Shown here piece after piece: positions 1 to 5,308 of a DNA stretch of 5,308 nucleotides; the stretch's first letter is position 1, and every line of letters begins with the position of its first letter. The position numbers and the translations under genes are program-made. Below the pieces are notes generated by a model that saw nothing but the letters and a program-made list of their open reading frames with translations, had not been told where the DNA came from and searched no databases. The stretch comes from Balneolaceae bacterium (lineage in GTDB: Bacteria > Bacteroidota > Rhodothermia > Balneolales > Balneolaceae): assembly GCA_007118525.1 (NCBI GenBank), contig SKRK01000200.1, forward strand, positions 1 to 5,308. Direction: 5' to 3'.

Positions 1-32
1 CAAACTGACTAGGGGCGCCAATTATCGGTTAA

Positions 33-767
33 CTACTTTCTCTTATCCCTCACATAAATCGCCTTGGAATGCCCCTCGCCCACTTTTCGCTCTTCCATCT
101 CAAAAAGCTGCGTGGCATTGATCAGTTCTCCAAGCTTACTGTAGCCGTAATTTCGGGGATCAAACTCCGCTGATGCTTTGGCGAGGTAACTTCCAACCGG
201 GGCCAGGTGTGCCCATCCGCTTTCGTCTGATGACGCTTTAATGGCATTGCGGATCAGGTTGATCAGCTTGGTGTCCTGCTTCAGATCCTTAGTTGTTTTT
301 CTCTTGCGGGATGGTGTTTTTTCATCCTCATCATCCTGGAGTACTTCGGTGTAAATAAACTTATCGCAAGCTGCTACGAAGGGTTCGGGTGTTTTCTGTT
401 CACCGAATCCATAGACCAAAAGGCCTGCTTCACGAATTCTGGCAGCAAGCTTGGTGAAGTCGCTGTCGCTGGAAATCAGGCAGAAACCGTCGAATTTGTC
501 GGAGTAGAGAAGGTCCATTGCATCGATAATCAAGGCGCTGTCGGTAGAATTTTTGCCTCTTGTATAACCGAACTGCTGAATGGGCTGAATAGAGTGCTGA
601 AGCAGAATCTCCTTCCAGCGGTTGAGTTGCGGCTGTGTCCAGTCGCCATAAATTCGTTTTACGTTGGCCGTTCCATATTTGGCAATTTCAGCCAGGAGGC
701 CATCGATAATGGCAGCCTGAGCATTATCGGCGTCGATCAGTACGGCTAGTTTGTTGGTGGATTCCAT
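33..767 (-). CDS. NYN (PIN-like) domain putative RNase with C-terminal OST-HTH/LOTUS-like domain
   Basis: This 244-residue cytoplasmic protein is a probable metal-dependent ribonuclease or RNA-binding protein of the LabA/DUF88 NYN group. The NYN domain covers roughly residues 5-142. Its acidic active-site residues are visible: D12 and D14 in IDADN (11-15), D76 in NSTDSALIIDAMDLL (73-87) and D101/D103 in ISSDSDF (98-104). An acidic then basic linker follows (DDEDEK, then RKRK; about 145-163). Residues 165-242 look like an OST-HTH/LOTUS winged helix, with GWAHLAPVGSYL and the typical GYSKLGELI segment. This two-domain order is known in bacterial NYN proteins; the RNA target is unknown. The ATG sits inside a perfect 12-bp palindrome and no Shine-Dalgarno is seen. 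The start is chosen because the NYN motif begins directly after it. It is the last minus-strand gene, 96 nt after the beta-barrel gene. Family assignment is firm; RNase activity is inferred from the retained acids. Confidence 0.9.
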   Translation of the reverse strand: MESTNKLAVLIDADNAQAAIIDGLLAEIAKYGTANVKRIYGDWTQPQLNRWKEILLQHSIQPIQQFGYTRGKNSTDSALIIDAMDLLYSDKFDGFCLISSDSDFTKLAARIREAGLLVYGFGEQKTPEPFVAACDKFIYTEVLQDDEDEKTPSRKRKTTKDLKQDTKLINLIRNAIKASSDESGWAHLAPVGSYLAKASAEFDPRNYGYSKLGELINATQLFEMEERKVGEGHSKAIYVRDKRK

Positions 768-772
768 GGAAT
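761..772. repeat. 12-bp perfect palindrome across the NYN gene start codon
   Basis: ATTCCATGGAAT is its own reverse complement and is centred on the start codon (765-767) of the NYN gene. A further ATTCCA occurs at 821-826 in the upstream gap. It could be an operator or a small structure at the ribosome site, or it could be chance; nothing else in the 96-nt gap supports a regulatory role. Confidence 0.3.
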
Positions 773-863
773 TGATTTAACGTGAGTTCGAATTTTATCT
801 TTAATGATCTAAGATATGAAATTCCACTGTGAATGGTTTATTGTCTCATCTGTAATGGACCCA

Positions 864-1616
864 TCAAAAAGTAATCTGAAATGCCAGCAAACCAAAATTG
901 ATCCATGAAAAATTGTATACATCATCTACATCTGCACCACCCTCCAGCAGTCGGTATCCCGCACGAGTCGTCCAGTTCTCAGAAAACGAGTAGTTGAATG
1001 TGAGGGATACATCGGTAGCGCGGCCTTGTCTGGCGGCAAGGGATTCACCATCCAGTACAATTGATACACGCTCTCCCAGATTGCGCTCTGCATAGATGTG
1101 AAGCAATGGCACGAACCCAAGGTCGGTATTAGAATCGGATCTGTCAGGCTGAATCAGCTCCACTTTAGCATCACGTATTAATGCTGCTGCGCCGGCTCCA
1201 AGTTTCCAGTTGTTCCGGTTGTAGAACGTATAGCGGTAAGTGAAACGATAGGTGTTAAACTGATACGTGCCGTCGATTGGAACCCCCGCATCGAACGTAG
1301 TTTCTTCGAAAAAGATATCCTCATTAAAGATGCCTGTACCTGATTTGCTCAGCGGTGCAATCAGGGCCCTCACGGTGTGCCTCTCGCCAAGGGAAACAGT
1401 TGCATACAGGCGCAGGTAAGGTGAGGCATCTGAACCGATAATTTCGAGCATATCAAAGGTTGTTCCCCCTTCATTAGGGATTCTCACCTCATTATTACTG
1501 AACCAAACACCACCGGTTTCAACAGATATGCTCACTGTCTGGCTGCAGGCAGATTTATTGGCTGAAAAAGTAATTACAGCAGCAATTATTGATAGTGTTA
1601 AAAAGTGTCGAAGCAT
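864..1616 (-). CDS. predicted outer-membrane beta-barrel protein, unknown function
   Basis: This 250-residue protein is probably exported and inserted in the outer membrane. Residues 1-25 form a Sec signal peptide: positive R3, a hydrophobic stretch at about 5-18, and likely cleavage after ACS (23-25). The cysteine at 24 is not in a proper lipobox (KSAC), so I do not call it a lipoprotein. The rest is rich in alternating, aromatic-bearing amphipathic strands with short polar turns, for example YRFTYRYTFYNR (123-134), WKLGAGAAALIRDAKVEL (137-154), VSLTFNYSF (203-211) and WTTRAGYRLL (215-224). The chain ends in a strand with terminal phenylalanine (LLAFQITF), the usual signal for BAM-mediated assembly. 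I count room for about 8 strands, though this is a visual estimate. It may be a small porin-like or structural barrel; no specific family was recognised. The gene follows the transporter by 65 nt and has no visible Shine-Dalgarno. Confidence 0.8.
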   Translation of the reverse strand: MLRHFLTLSIIAAVITFSANKSACSQTVSISVETGGVWFSNNEVRIPNEGGTTFDMLEIIGSDASPYLRLYATVSLGERHTVRALIAPLSKSGTGIFNEDIFFEETTFDAGVPIDGTYQFNTYRFTYRYTFYNRNNWKLGAGAAALIRDAKVELIQPDRSDSNTDLGFVPLLHIYAERNLGERVSIVLDGESLAARQGRATDVSLTFNYSFSENWTTRAGYRLLEGGADVDDVYNFSWINFGLLAFQITF

Positions 1617-1681
1617 AGGGTAGATTATTTGTCTTTACATAATCCATATACTAACGGATCTCATAACGTTCAGACAACCTT

Positions 1682-2737
1682 TCAGTCGCGTTTCTGTGCA
1701 GGAATTAAGCCCTGGCTGGGGTCATTCTCAATGCGTTTTGGCAGAAATCCATCCGGATAATCCGACACATATTCATCTCCAAACAACCTGTTATGGATAG
1801 AAGTGTTCTTGTAAACCTCAAAGTCAAACTTCCCAACCCGGCGGTAATAGAGCGTTATGAAGGATGACGACATCACAATAAAGGTAGAGTAGAGAATGGC
1901 CAGCCACAACATCTGGCTCTGAACCGGTTCGGCAAAGCTGAGCAGGATTATGGCAAAAGCGATGGGTCCATTCTGAATTCCGGTTTCAAGAGATATGGCC
2001 CGCTGAAATATGGGTGAAAGTTTGAAAAGCCGTGACATCCAGTACCCGAACAAAAATCCAAGCAGGCCCACACTGATTGCTGAAATATAAATTGCAGGTG
2101 GTGTTTGAAGCATCAATCCGCTGTGGCGGACAAATGCGGTTCCGATCAGGTAGATGATAACGATAATGCCCATGAACCCGGCCGTATCTTCGGCAGTTTT
2201 GGCCCATACCCTTGACTTTGCCCTCAAAAACATGCCCATAGCCACGGGTACAAGCACGAGAACCAGCGACATGATGATATTCATGGTTGGAATCACAAAC
2301 TCAGCTCCTGAACCGGCTGTCTGCATCTCTGCGCTAATTTGCCTGGTAAACTCTGCGGTATAGAACTCCAGCAAAATCGGCATCATCAATAGGGCAAGGA
2401 TGGTTGAGGCCGTGGTCATGGCAATACTTAAAGCAACCGAACCCCGGGCAAAGTAGGCGAACATGTTGGACGTAGTACCTCCCGGAAGGCAGCCGATAAG
2501 TATCAACGCAATGGCATATGCCGGGGGTAGCTCGAAAAAGATCGCCAAACCGTAAGCAAAGAAAGGCATCAGCCCAAACTGCGACAGAAACCCGATTAAT
2601 ATACCGCGCGGATACCGGATTACGGTTTTAAAGTCATCTATGGTGAGGCTGGCTCCCATCCCAAACATGATCGAAAAGATCATTACGGCCAATAGAACCT
2701 GGTCGACAGGATAGAGCAGTTGCGTGGTGAATTCCAT
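1682..2737 (-). CDS. bile acid:sodium symporter (BASS) family transporter
   Basis: This 351-residue inner-membrane protein belongs to the BASS/SBF family, secondary transporters that bring in organic anions with sodium. About nine or ten hydrophobic helices lie between residues 10 and 297. Two family signatures are present: PGGTTSNM (85-92), followed by the conserved helix MTTASTILALLMMP (107-120), and ETGIQN (251-256). The E and Q of ETGIQN (E251, Q255) correspond to the sodium-binding E260/Q264 of the Neisseria ASBT homologue, so coupling looks intact. A hydrophilic tail of about 50 residues (301-351) follows the last helix and is longer than in compact bacterial members. Family members carry bile acids, pantoate, pyruvate and other acids; the substrate here is unknown. 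The start lies 2 nt after the stop of the acyl-CoA synthetase gene, with a purine-rich AGGGGTGG 7 nt upstream, so translation is probably coupled and the two genes form one operon. Confidence 0.92.
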   Translation of the reverse strand: MEFTTQLLYPVDQVLLAVMIFSIMFGMGASLTIDDFKTVIRYPRGILIGFLSQFGLMPFFAYGLAIFFELPPAYAIALILIGCLPGGTTSNMFAYFARGSVALSIAMTTASTILALLMMPILLEFYTAEFTRQISAEMQTAGSGAEFVIPTMNIIMSLVLVLVPVAMGMFLRAKSRVWAKTAEDTAGFMGIIVIIYLIGTAFVRHSGLMLQTPPAIYISAISVGLLGFLFGYWMSRLFKLSPIFQRAISLETGIQNGPIAFAIILLSFAEPVQSQMLWLAILYSTFIVMSSSFITLYYRRVGKFDFEVYKNTSIHNRLFGDEYVSDYPDGFLPKRIENDPSQGLIPAQKRD

Positions 2738-2739
2738 AT

Positions 2740-4671
2740 CTAAGCCACCCCTACCGGTTTGCCATTATACATCTCGTCAATCAAATCACCATATTTATCC
2801 TGAATAACGTGTCGCTTCATTTTAAACAGGTTGGTCAGTTCCTCACCTACCGTAAAGTTTTCCGGTATCAGCCTGACATCCTGGATCATTTCAAACCGCT
2901 TAAAGCCACCGGAAACTGAAATCACTTGCTTAATCTCCTGCTGGATAATCCTTTTCGCCTCACTTTTTTTGGCAAGTTCCTCAAGATTGCCGGCAGAGAT
3001 GCCATTATCCCTAAAGCCCTCGAGATTGGGTACAACAAGAGCACTGATATACTTTCTATCCTGACCAACAATCATACAGTGTTCAATGTAGGGACTTTGA
3101 TTGAGCTTCATTTCAATCGGTTCAGGCTCAAGGTTTTCACCACTCGACAAGACGATTGTCGCCTTTGACCGGCCCAGTATTTTCAGGCAGTCATTAAACG
3201 TAATCATTCCAAGATCTCCTGTACGAAGCCAGCCGGCCTCAATGGTTTTTTTGGTCTGATCAGGCTCCCTGTAGTAGCCTTTCATCACCTGCGGGCCTTT
3301 CACGCATATTTCACCGCGAACCCCCCTGCCTTTATGCGGCCTGTTGCTATTTGGATAGATGACCTCTCTGGTTTCGAGATCTACAATTCGAAGCTCGGTA
3401 TTCTCCATGGGAGGACCAACCGTACCAATCACAATATTATCCTGAAGCCGGACCGCAATTACGGGTGACGTTTCCGTCATACCGTATCCCTCCAGAACCG
3501 GAATTCCGATGTAGTTAAAAAACCGGTCAATCTCTTCCGGCAGGGCCCCGCCTCCCGAAATTGTAGCCTTAAGTGATCCGCCTGCGCTCAGGCGAACAGG
3601 TTCCAGGACAGCCACATTAAAAAATCCGTAAACTGGCAGCACCAGCAGCCAGCGAACTGCGTGAAAAGGAGAAAGTACTATTCGTTTTAGTTTGGAGGCC
3701 GGTTCCTGTTTTAGCTCCTTCCCGGTAAGAAAATAGATCGAGTTCATGTACTGGCGGCTCAGGAAGTAGGCCGTATGGAAGAGAAACTGCCTCATCCAGT
3801 GAGACTTATCAACTTTTTTAAGGATTTTCTGATAAAGGCTTTCCCAAAGCCTTGGTGCCGAGCCCATAAAAGTAGGCTCCACATTCTTCAGATCATCTGC
3901 CAGGTGCCTCACATTTGAATAGTAGGTGCAAACCCCGCAGGCAATTGAAAATACTTCAAAAACGCGTTCAAATATGTGCCATATGGGTAAAATGGAGAGA
4001 ACGCGGTCTGTACAGTTCAGGTCGATGGGTATCACCTTAACCTGCGACATCATGTTGGCATGAGTCAGCATTACTCCTTTTGGCTTTCCGGTTGTGCCCG
4101 AGGTGTAGATCAACGTAAACAGGTCATCGGGCTGAATACCGGCTATTCGCTCTTCGGCCCGGGTGTCGCCATGTTTTCGGAGGGCGGCACCGAGTTGAAT
4201 AACATTATCGAGTTTATGTACCAAATCAGGAGCTGAAGCTTCCGGGTCCAGCAGAATAATCTCTTTTAATCCCGGCAGATCGTGGCGAAGTTCAATAAAT
4301 TTATCGAGCAGAGCCTTTGTTTCTACAAATGCTACTTTAATCCTGGCATGATTAATAATATAGATCAGTTCACTATCTGTAATATCGCGGCCACGGGGCA
4401 CATCGACGGCACCGCACAGCTGCACTCCGTAGTCGGCAAGAATCCATTCAAACCGGTTATCACCAAAAAGACCCACATGTTCACGAGCCTCCACCCCCAT
4501 TTCAATAAGGCCGGTAGCCAGATTCAGGCCTCGTTCATAAAGCTCTTCAAATGAGACGGGATCCCACTCAAGCTCCTTCTTTCGTGTAGCAAATGCCGGG
4601 AGTGATTTATAACGGTTTGCCGCCTCACGGTATAAATCGGCCATGTTTTTGGCAGTAATCCTGTTATTCAT
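2740..4671 (-). CDS. long-chain acyl-CoA synthetase (AMP-forming, ACSL/FadD15-like)
   Basis: This 643-residue enzyme activates a carboxylic acid, typically a long-chain fatty acid, through an acyl-AMP intermediate to acyl-CoA. The adenylate-forming motifs appear in order: the P-loop YTSGTTGKPKGVMLTH (189-204), LPIWHIFERVFE (228-239), YGMTETSP (396-403), RTGDLG (483-488) and ILGRSKATIVLSSGENLEPEPIE, which begins the C-terminal subdomain (498-520). The final lysine motif reads LTNLFKMKR (612-620) where the family usually has LTPT-L-K-x-KR; K617 is the likely catalytic lysine. An extra segment at about 285-360, rich in aromatic residues, is typical of the ACSL/FadD15 form and may help with membrane association or acyl binding. 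No signal peptide is seen; it is probably cytoplasmic or peripheral to the inner membrane. The gene is first in its operon and its stop is 2 nt before the transporter start. No Shine-Dalgarno is visible before the ATG. Preferred chain length is not readable; a non-fatty acid substrate is possible given the transporter partner. Confidence 0.95.
   Translation of the reverse strand: MNNRITAKNMADLYREAANRYKSLPAFATRKKELEWDPVSFEELYERGLNLATGLIEMGVEAREHVGLFGDNRFEWILADYGVQLCGAVDVPRGRDITDSELIYIINHARIKVAFVETKALLDKFIELRHDLPGLKEIILLDPEASAPDLVHKLDNVIQLGAALRKHGDTRAEERIAGIQPDDLFTLIYTSGTTGKPKGVMLTHANMMSQVKVIPIDLNCTDRVLSILPIWHIFERVFEVFSIACGVCTYYSNVRHLADDLKNVEPTFMGSAPRLWESLYQKILKKVDKSHWMRQFLFHTAYFLSRQYMNSIYFLTGKELKQEPASKLKRIVLSPFHAVRWLLVLPVYGFFNVAVLEPVRLSAGGSLKATISGGGALPEEIDRFFNYIGIPVLEGYGMTETSPVIAVRLQDNIVIGTVGPPMENTELRIVDLETREVIYPNSNRPHKGRGVRGEICVKGPQVMKGYYREPDQTKKTIEAGWLRTGDLGMITFNDCLKILGRSKATIVLSSGENLEPEPIEMKLNQSPYIEHCMIVGQDRKYISALVVPNLEGFRDNGISAGNLEELAKKSEAKRIIQQEIKQVISVSGGFKRFEMIQDVRLIPENFTVGEELTNLFKMKRHVIQDKYGDLIDEMYNGKPVGVA
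2745..2752 (-). promoter_or_regulatory. ribosome-binding site candidate for the BASS transporter
   Basis: On the minus strand AGGGGTGG lies 7 nt before the transporter ATG, inside the last codons of the synthetase gene. It is the only gene start in the window with a clear purine-rich, SD-like stretch, and it fits reinitiation across the 2-nt junction. Confidence 0.45.
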
Positions 4672-4744
4672 ATGAGAAGGAGAACGTCATGGGAAACTTC
4701 AATTTTTCACTCTGAACGGTAGACAATCAATTAATCAAAGCTTT

Positions 4745-4752
4745 CAAATATA
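4745..4752 (-). promoter_or_regulatory. candidate -7 box (TAnnTTTG type) for the synthetase operon
   Basis: The minus strand reads TATATTTG, an exact match to the Bacteroidota primary sigma factor -7 element TAnnTTTG. It would give a 5' leader of roughly 65-70 nt before the ATG at 4671. No TTG/TTTG element was found at the usual 17-23 nt upstream spacing; the nearest (minus-strand TTTG at 4765-4768) is only 12 nt away, so the call is tentative. Confidence 0.35.
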
Positions 4753-4801
4753 CTTTACTAAGCTCAAAATTAGAACTATCATTTTCCTATAAAAGACTTT
4801 T

Positions 4802-4844
4802 TACGAAATTAAGTTCATTTTCGTACATCTGAAGCGATTGTACG
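4802..4844. repeat. two overlapping inverted repeats sharing a central arm (possible operator)
   Basis: TACGAAA (4802-4808) is mirrored by TTTCGTA (4819-4825) with a 10-nt spacer. The right arm overlaps CGTACA (4822-4827), which is mirrored by TGTACG (4839-4844) with an 11-nt spacer. The three TACG/CGTA cores are spaced about 20 and 19 nt centre to centre, close to two helical turns each. This layout fits binding of a dimeric regulator on one face of the DNA just upstream of the plus-strand promoter candidate. Which protein binds, if any, is unknown. Confidence 0.4.
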
Positions 4845-4866
4845 CCTTATCCCCAAAGTTGTGTAA

Positions 4867-4874
4867 TATTTTTG
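4867..4874 (+). promoter_or_regulatory. candidate -7 box (TAnnTTTG type) for the exported Cys-rich protein gene
   Basis: TATTTTTG matches TAnnTTTG exactly and ends 41 nt before the GTG at 4916. The nearest upstream TTG (4838-4840) is 26 nt away, slightly longer than the usual 17-23 nt, and lies at the last half-site of the inverted repeats. The match is good at -7 but imperfect at -33. Confidence 0.4.
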
Positions 4875-4915
4875 GATAATATCAGTTTACCACTCAGATT
4901 TACTATTCTTATGCT

Positions 4916-5308
4916 GTGAAATTATCTTCTTCAACATATCGCACAATTACCAAACTATCCGCATCTCTTCTGCTGATGGCCTTTCTGATTCCAACCGGAC
5001 TGCACGCGAAGCAGCTGGTTGATTTCTGCATGATGGAGATGGCTGCCAATGAAATGGCCGCCGATCACAGCTGCTGTGAAAGTGATGCTGAAAAAGATAT
5101 GGCAGAGAATCAAACTCATGAGCACCACGAGTGTGACTGGGGCTTTGTGTGCGCCTGCGATATTGGAAACAGTGCTCTTGATGATGAAGAGTGGATCCCT
5201 TCCTCTCAAAGTTACGACGGGTTTCTTACCGAAAAAGAGACGCTGTCACCTTTTCTATCAACCGATGAGCTGATCAATGACGAGCAACAGATCCGCATCG
5301 GCCAATAC
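4916..5308 (+). CDS. exported Cys/His/Met-rich protein, unknown function (partial, runs off right edge)
   Basis: The reading frame is open from GTG at 4916 to the window end (131 codons, no stop), so the C-terminus is missing. An in-frame TAA at 4877-4879 bounds it upstream. GTG is preferred because it gives a complete signal peptide: basic K2, R9 and K13, hydrophobic core LSASLLLMAFLI (14-25) and likely cleavage after LHA (29-31). The next ATG (codon 21) would cut through that core, and the ATG at 4911 is out of frame and hits TGA two codons later. The mature part begins with many potential metal ligands: C38, C53-C54, C73, C79 and C81, histidines at 51, 68, 70 and 71, and methionines at 39, 40, 42, 47 and 62. 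An acidic, polar region follows (about 82-131). Small exported Cys/His-rich proteins of this look are often near metal-handling genes in Bacteroidota relatives, but I do not recognise a family. Metal binding or disulfide formation is inference. No Shine-Dalgarno is visible. Confidence 0.75.
   Translation, partial: MKLSSSTYRTITKLSASLLLMAFLIPTGLHAKQLVDFCMMEMAANEMAADHSCCESDAEKDMAENQTHEHHECDWGFVCACDIGNSALDDEEWIPSSQSYDGFLTEKETLSPFLSTDELINDEQQIRIGQY

Larger units (their letters stand above)
4672..4915. other. divergent intergenic region
   Basis: This 244-nt AT-rich stretch separates the minus-strand synthetase operon from the plus-strand exported-protein gene. It holds no plausible gene. It contains a candidate -7 promoter box for each direction and a cluster of TACG/CGTA half-sites, listed separately. 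There is no tRNA and no terminator hairpin, as expected between divergent genes. Confidence 0.8.

Noticed and set aside
768..863. Possible terminator between the beta-barrel and NYN genes
   Set aside because: Only a 5-bp ATCTT/AAGAT arm pair with a 9-nt loop and no GC-rich stem or T-run was found, too weak to call.
926..1120. 64-residue minus-strand open frame inside the beta-barrel gene
   Set aside because: It is a shadow of the barrel gene in another frame, with no domain-like composition and no independent start signals.
1534..1616. Lipoprotein reading of the barrel protein's N-terminus (C24)
   Set aside because: The residues before the cysteine are KSA, which do not fit a lipobox, and the C-terminal strand with final F favours a barrel with a normal signal peptide.
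1617..1681. Possible terminator or promoter between the transporter and barrel genes
   Set aside because: AACG/CGTT arms are only 4 bp. A minus-strand TTGTCT-N18-TAGTAT pair resembles a poor sigma-70 promoter, and no TAnnTTTG box is present.
1986..2363. Open frames on both strands within the transporter gene (1986-2207 minus, 2154-2363 plus)
   Set aside because: Both are shadows of the BASS gene, which carries the family signatures across this region.
4282..4554. 90-residue plus-strand open frame
   Set aside because: It is antisense to well-conserved N-terminal coding sequence of the acyl-CoA synthetase and has no signs of coding by itself.
4955..5209. 84-residue minus-strand open frame with hydrophobic stretches
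   Set aside because: It is antisense to the exported-protein gene; its hydrophobicity mirrors the acidic and polar codons of the opposite strand.
5049..5273. 74-residue plus-strand open frame near the right end
   Set aside because: It lies out of frame within the GTG-started exported-protein gene, whose frame shows a real signal peptide and a coherent composition.

Overview
The window looks like ordinary chromosomal DNA from a Gram-negative bacterium of the Bacteroidota/Balneolota/Rhodothermota kind. This is an inference. It rests on an outer-membrane beta-barrel protein ending in phenylalanine, a lack of clear Shine-Dalgarno sequences before most starts, two exact matches to the Bacteroidota-type -7 promoter element TAnnTTTG, and an acyl-CoA synthetase of the long ACSL-like form. 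No mobile element, CRISPR array, tRNA or rRNA was seen, and all four complete genes are intact.

Layout. Four genes lie on the minus strand. In transcription order (right to left) they are an ACSL/FadD15-type long-chain acyl-CoA synthetase (4671-2740), a BASS-family sodium-coupled transporter (2737-1682), a small predicted outer-membrane beta-barrel protein (1616-864), and a NYN-domain putative RNase with a C-terminal OST-HTH/LOTUS-like domain (767-33). The first two are separated by only 2 nt and are almost certainly co-transcribed and translationally coupled. The next gaps are 65 and 96 nt with no convincing terminator, so the operon may extend further, but the last two genes have no obvious functional link to the first two.

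A divergent intergenic region (4672-4915, AT-rich) separates this block from a plus-strand gene that starts with GTG at 4916 and runs off the right edge. It encodes an exported, Cys/His/Met-rich protein of unknown function. Inside the intergenic region are one candidate -7 box per direction and a notable set of three spaced TACG/CGTA half-sites forming two overlapping inverted repeats, which could be an operator.

Functional reading. The synthetase plus transporter pair suggests uptake of a carboxylate (fatty, sterol-like or other organic acid) followed by CoA activation; the substrate cannot be told from sequence. Nothing here amounts to a clearly new system. The points most worth a second look are the synthetase/transporter coupling, the exported metal-ligand-rich protein with its GTG start, and the operator-like repeats upstream of it.
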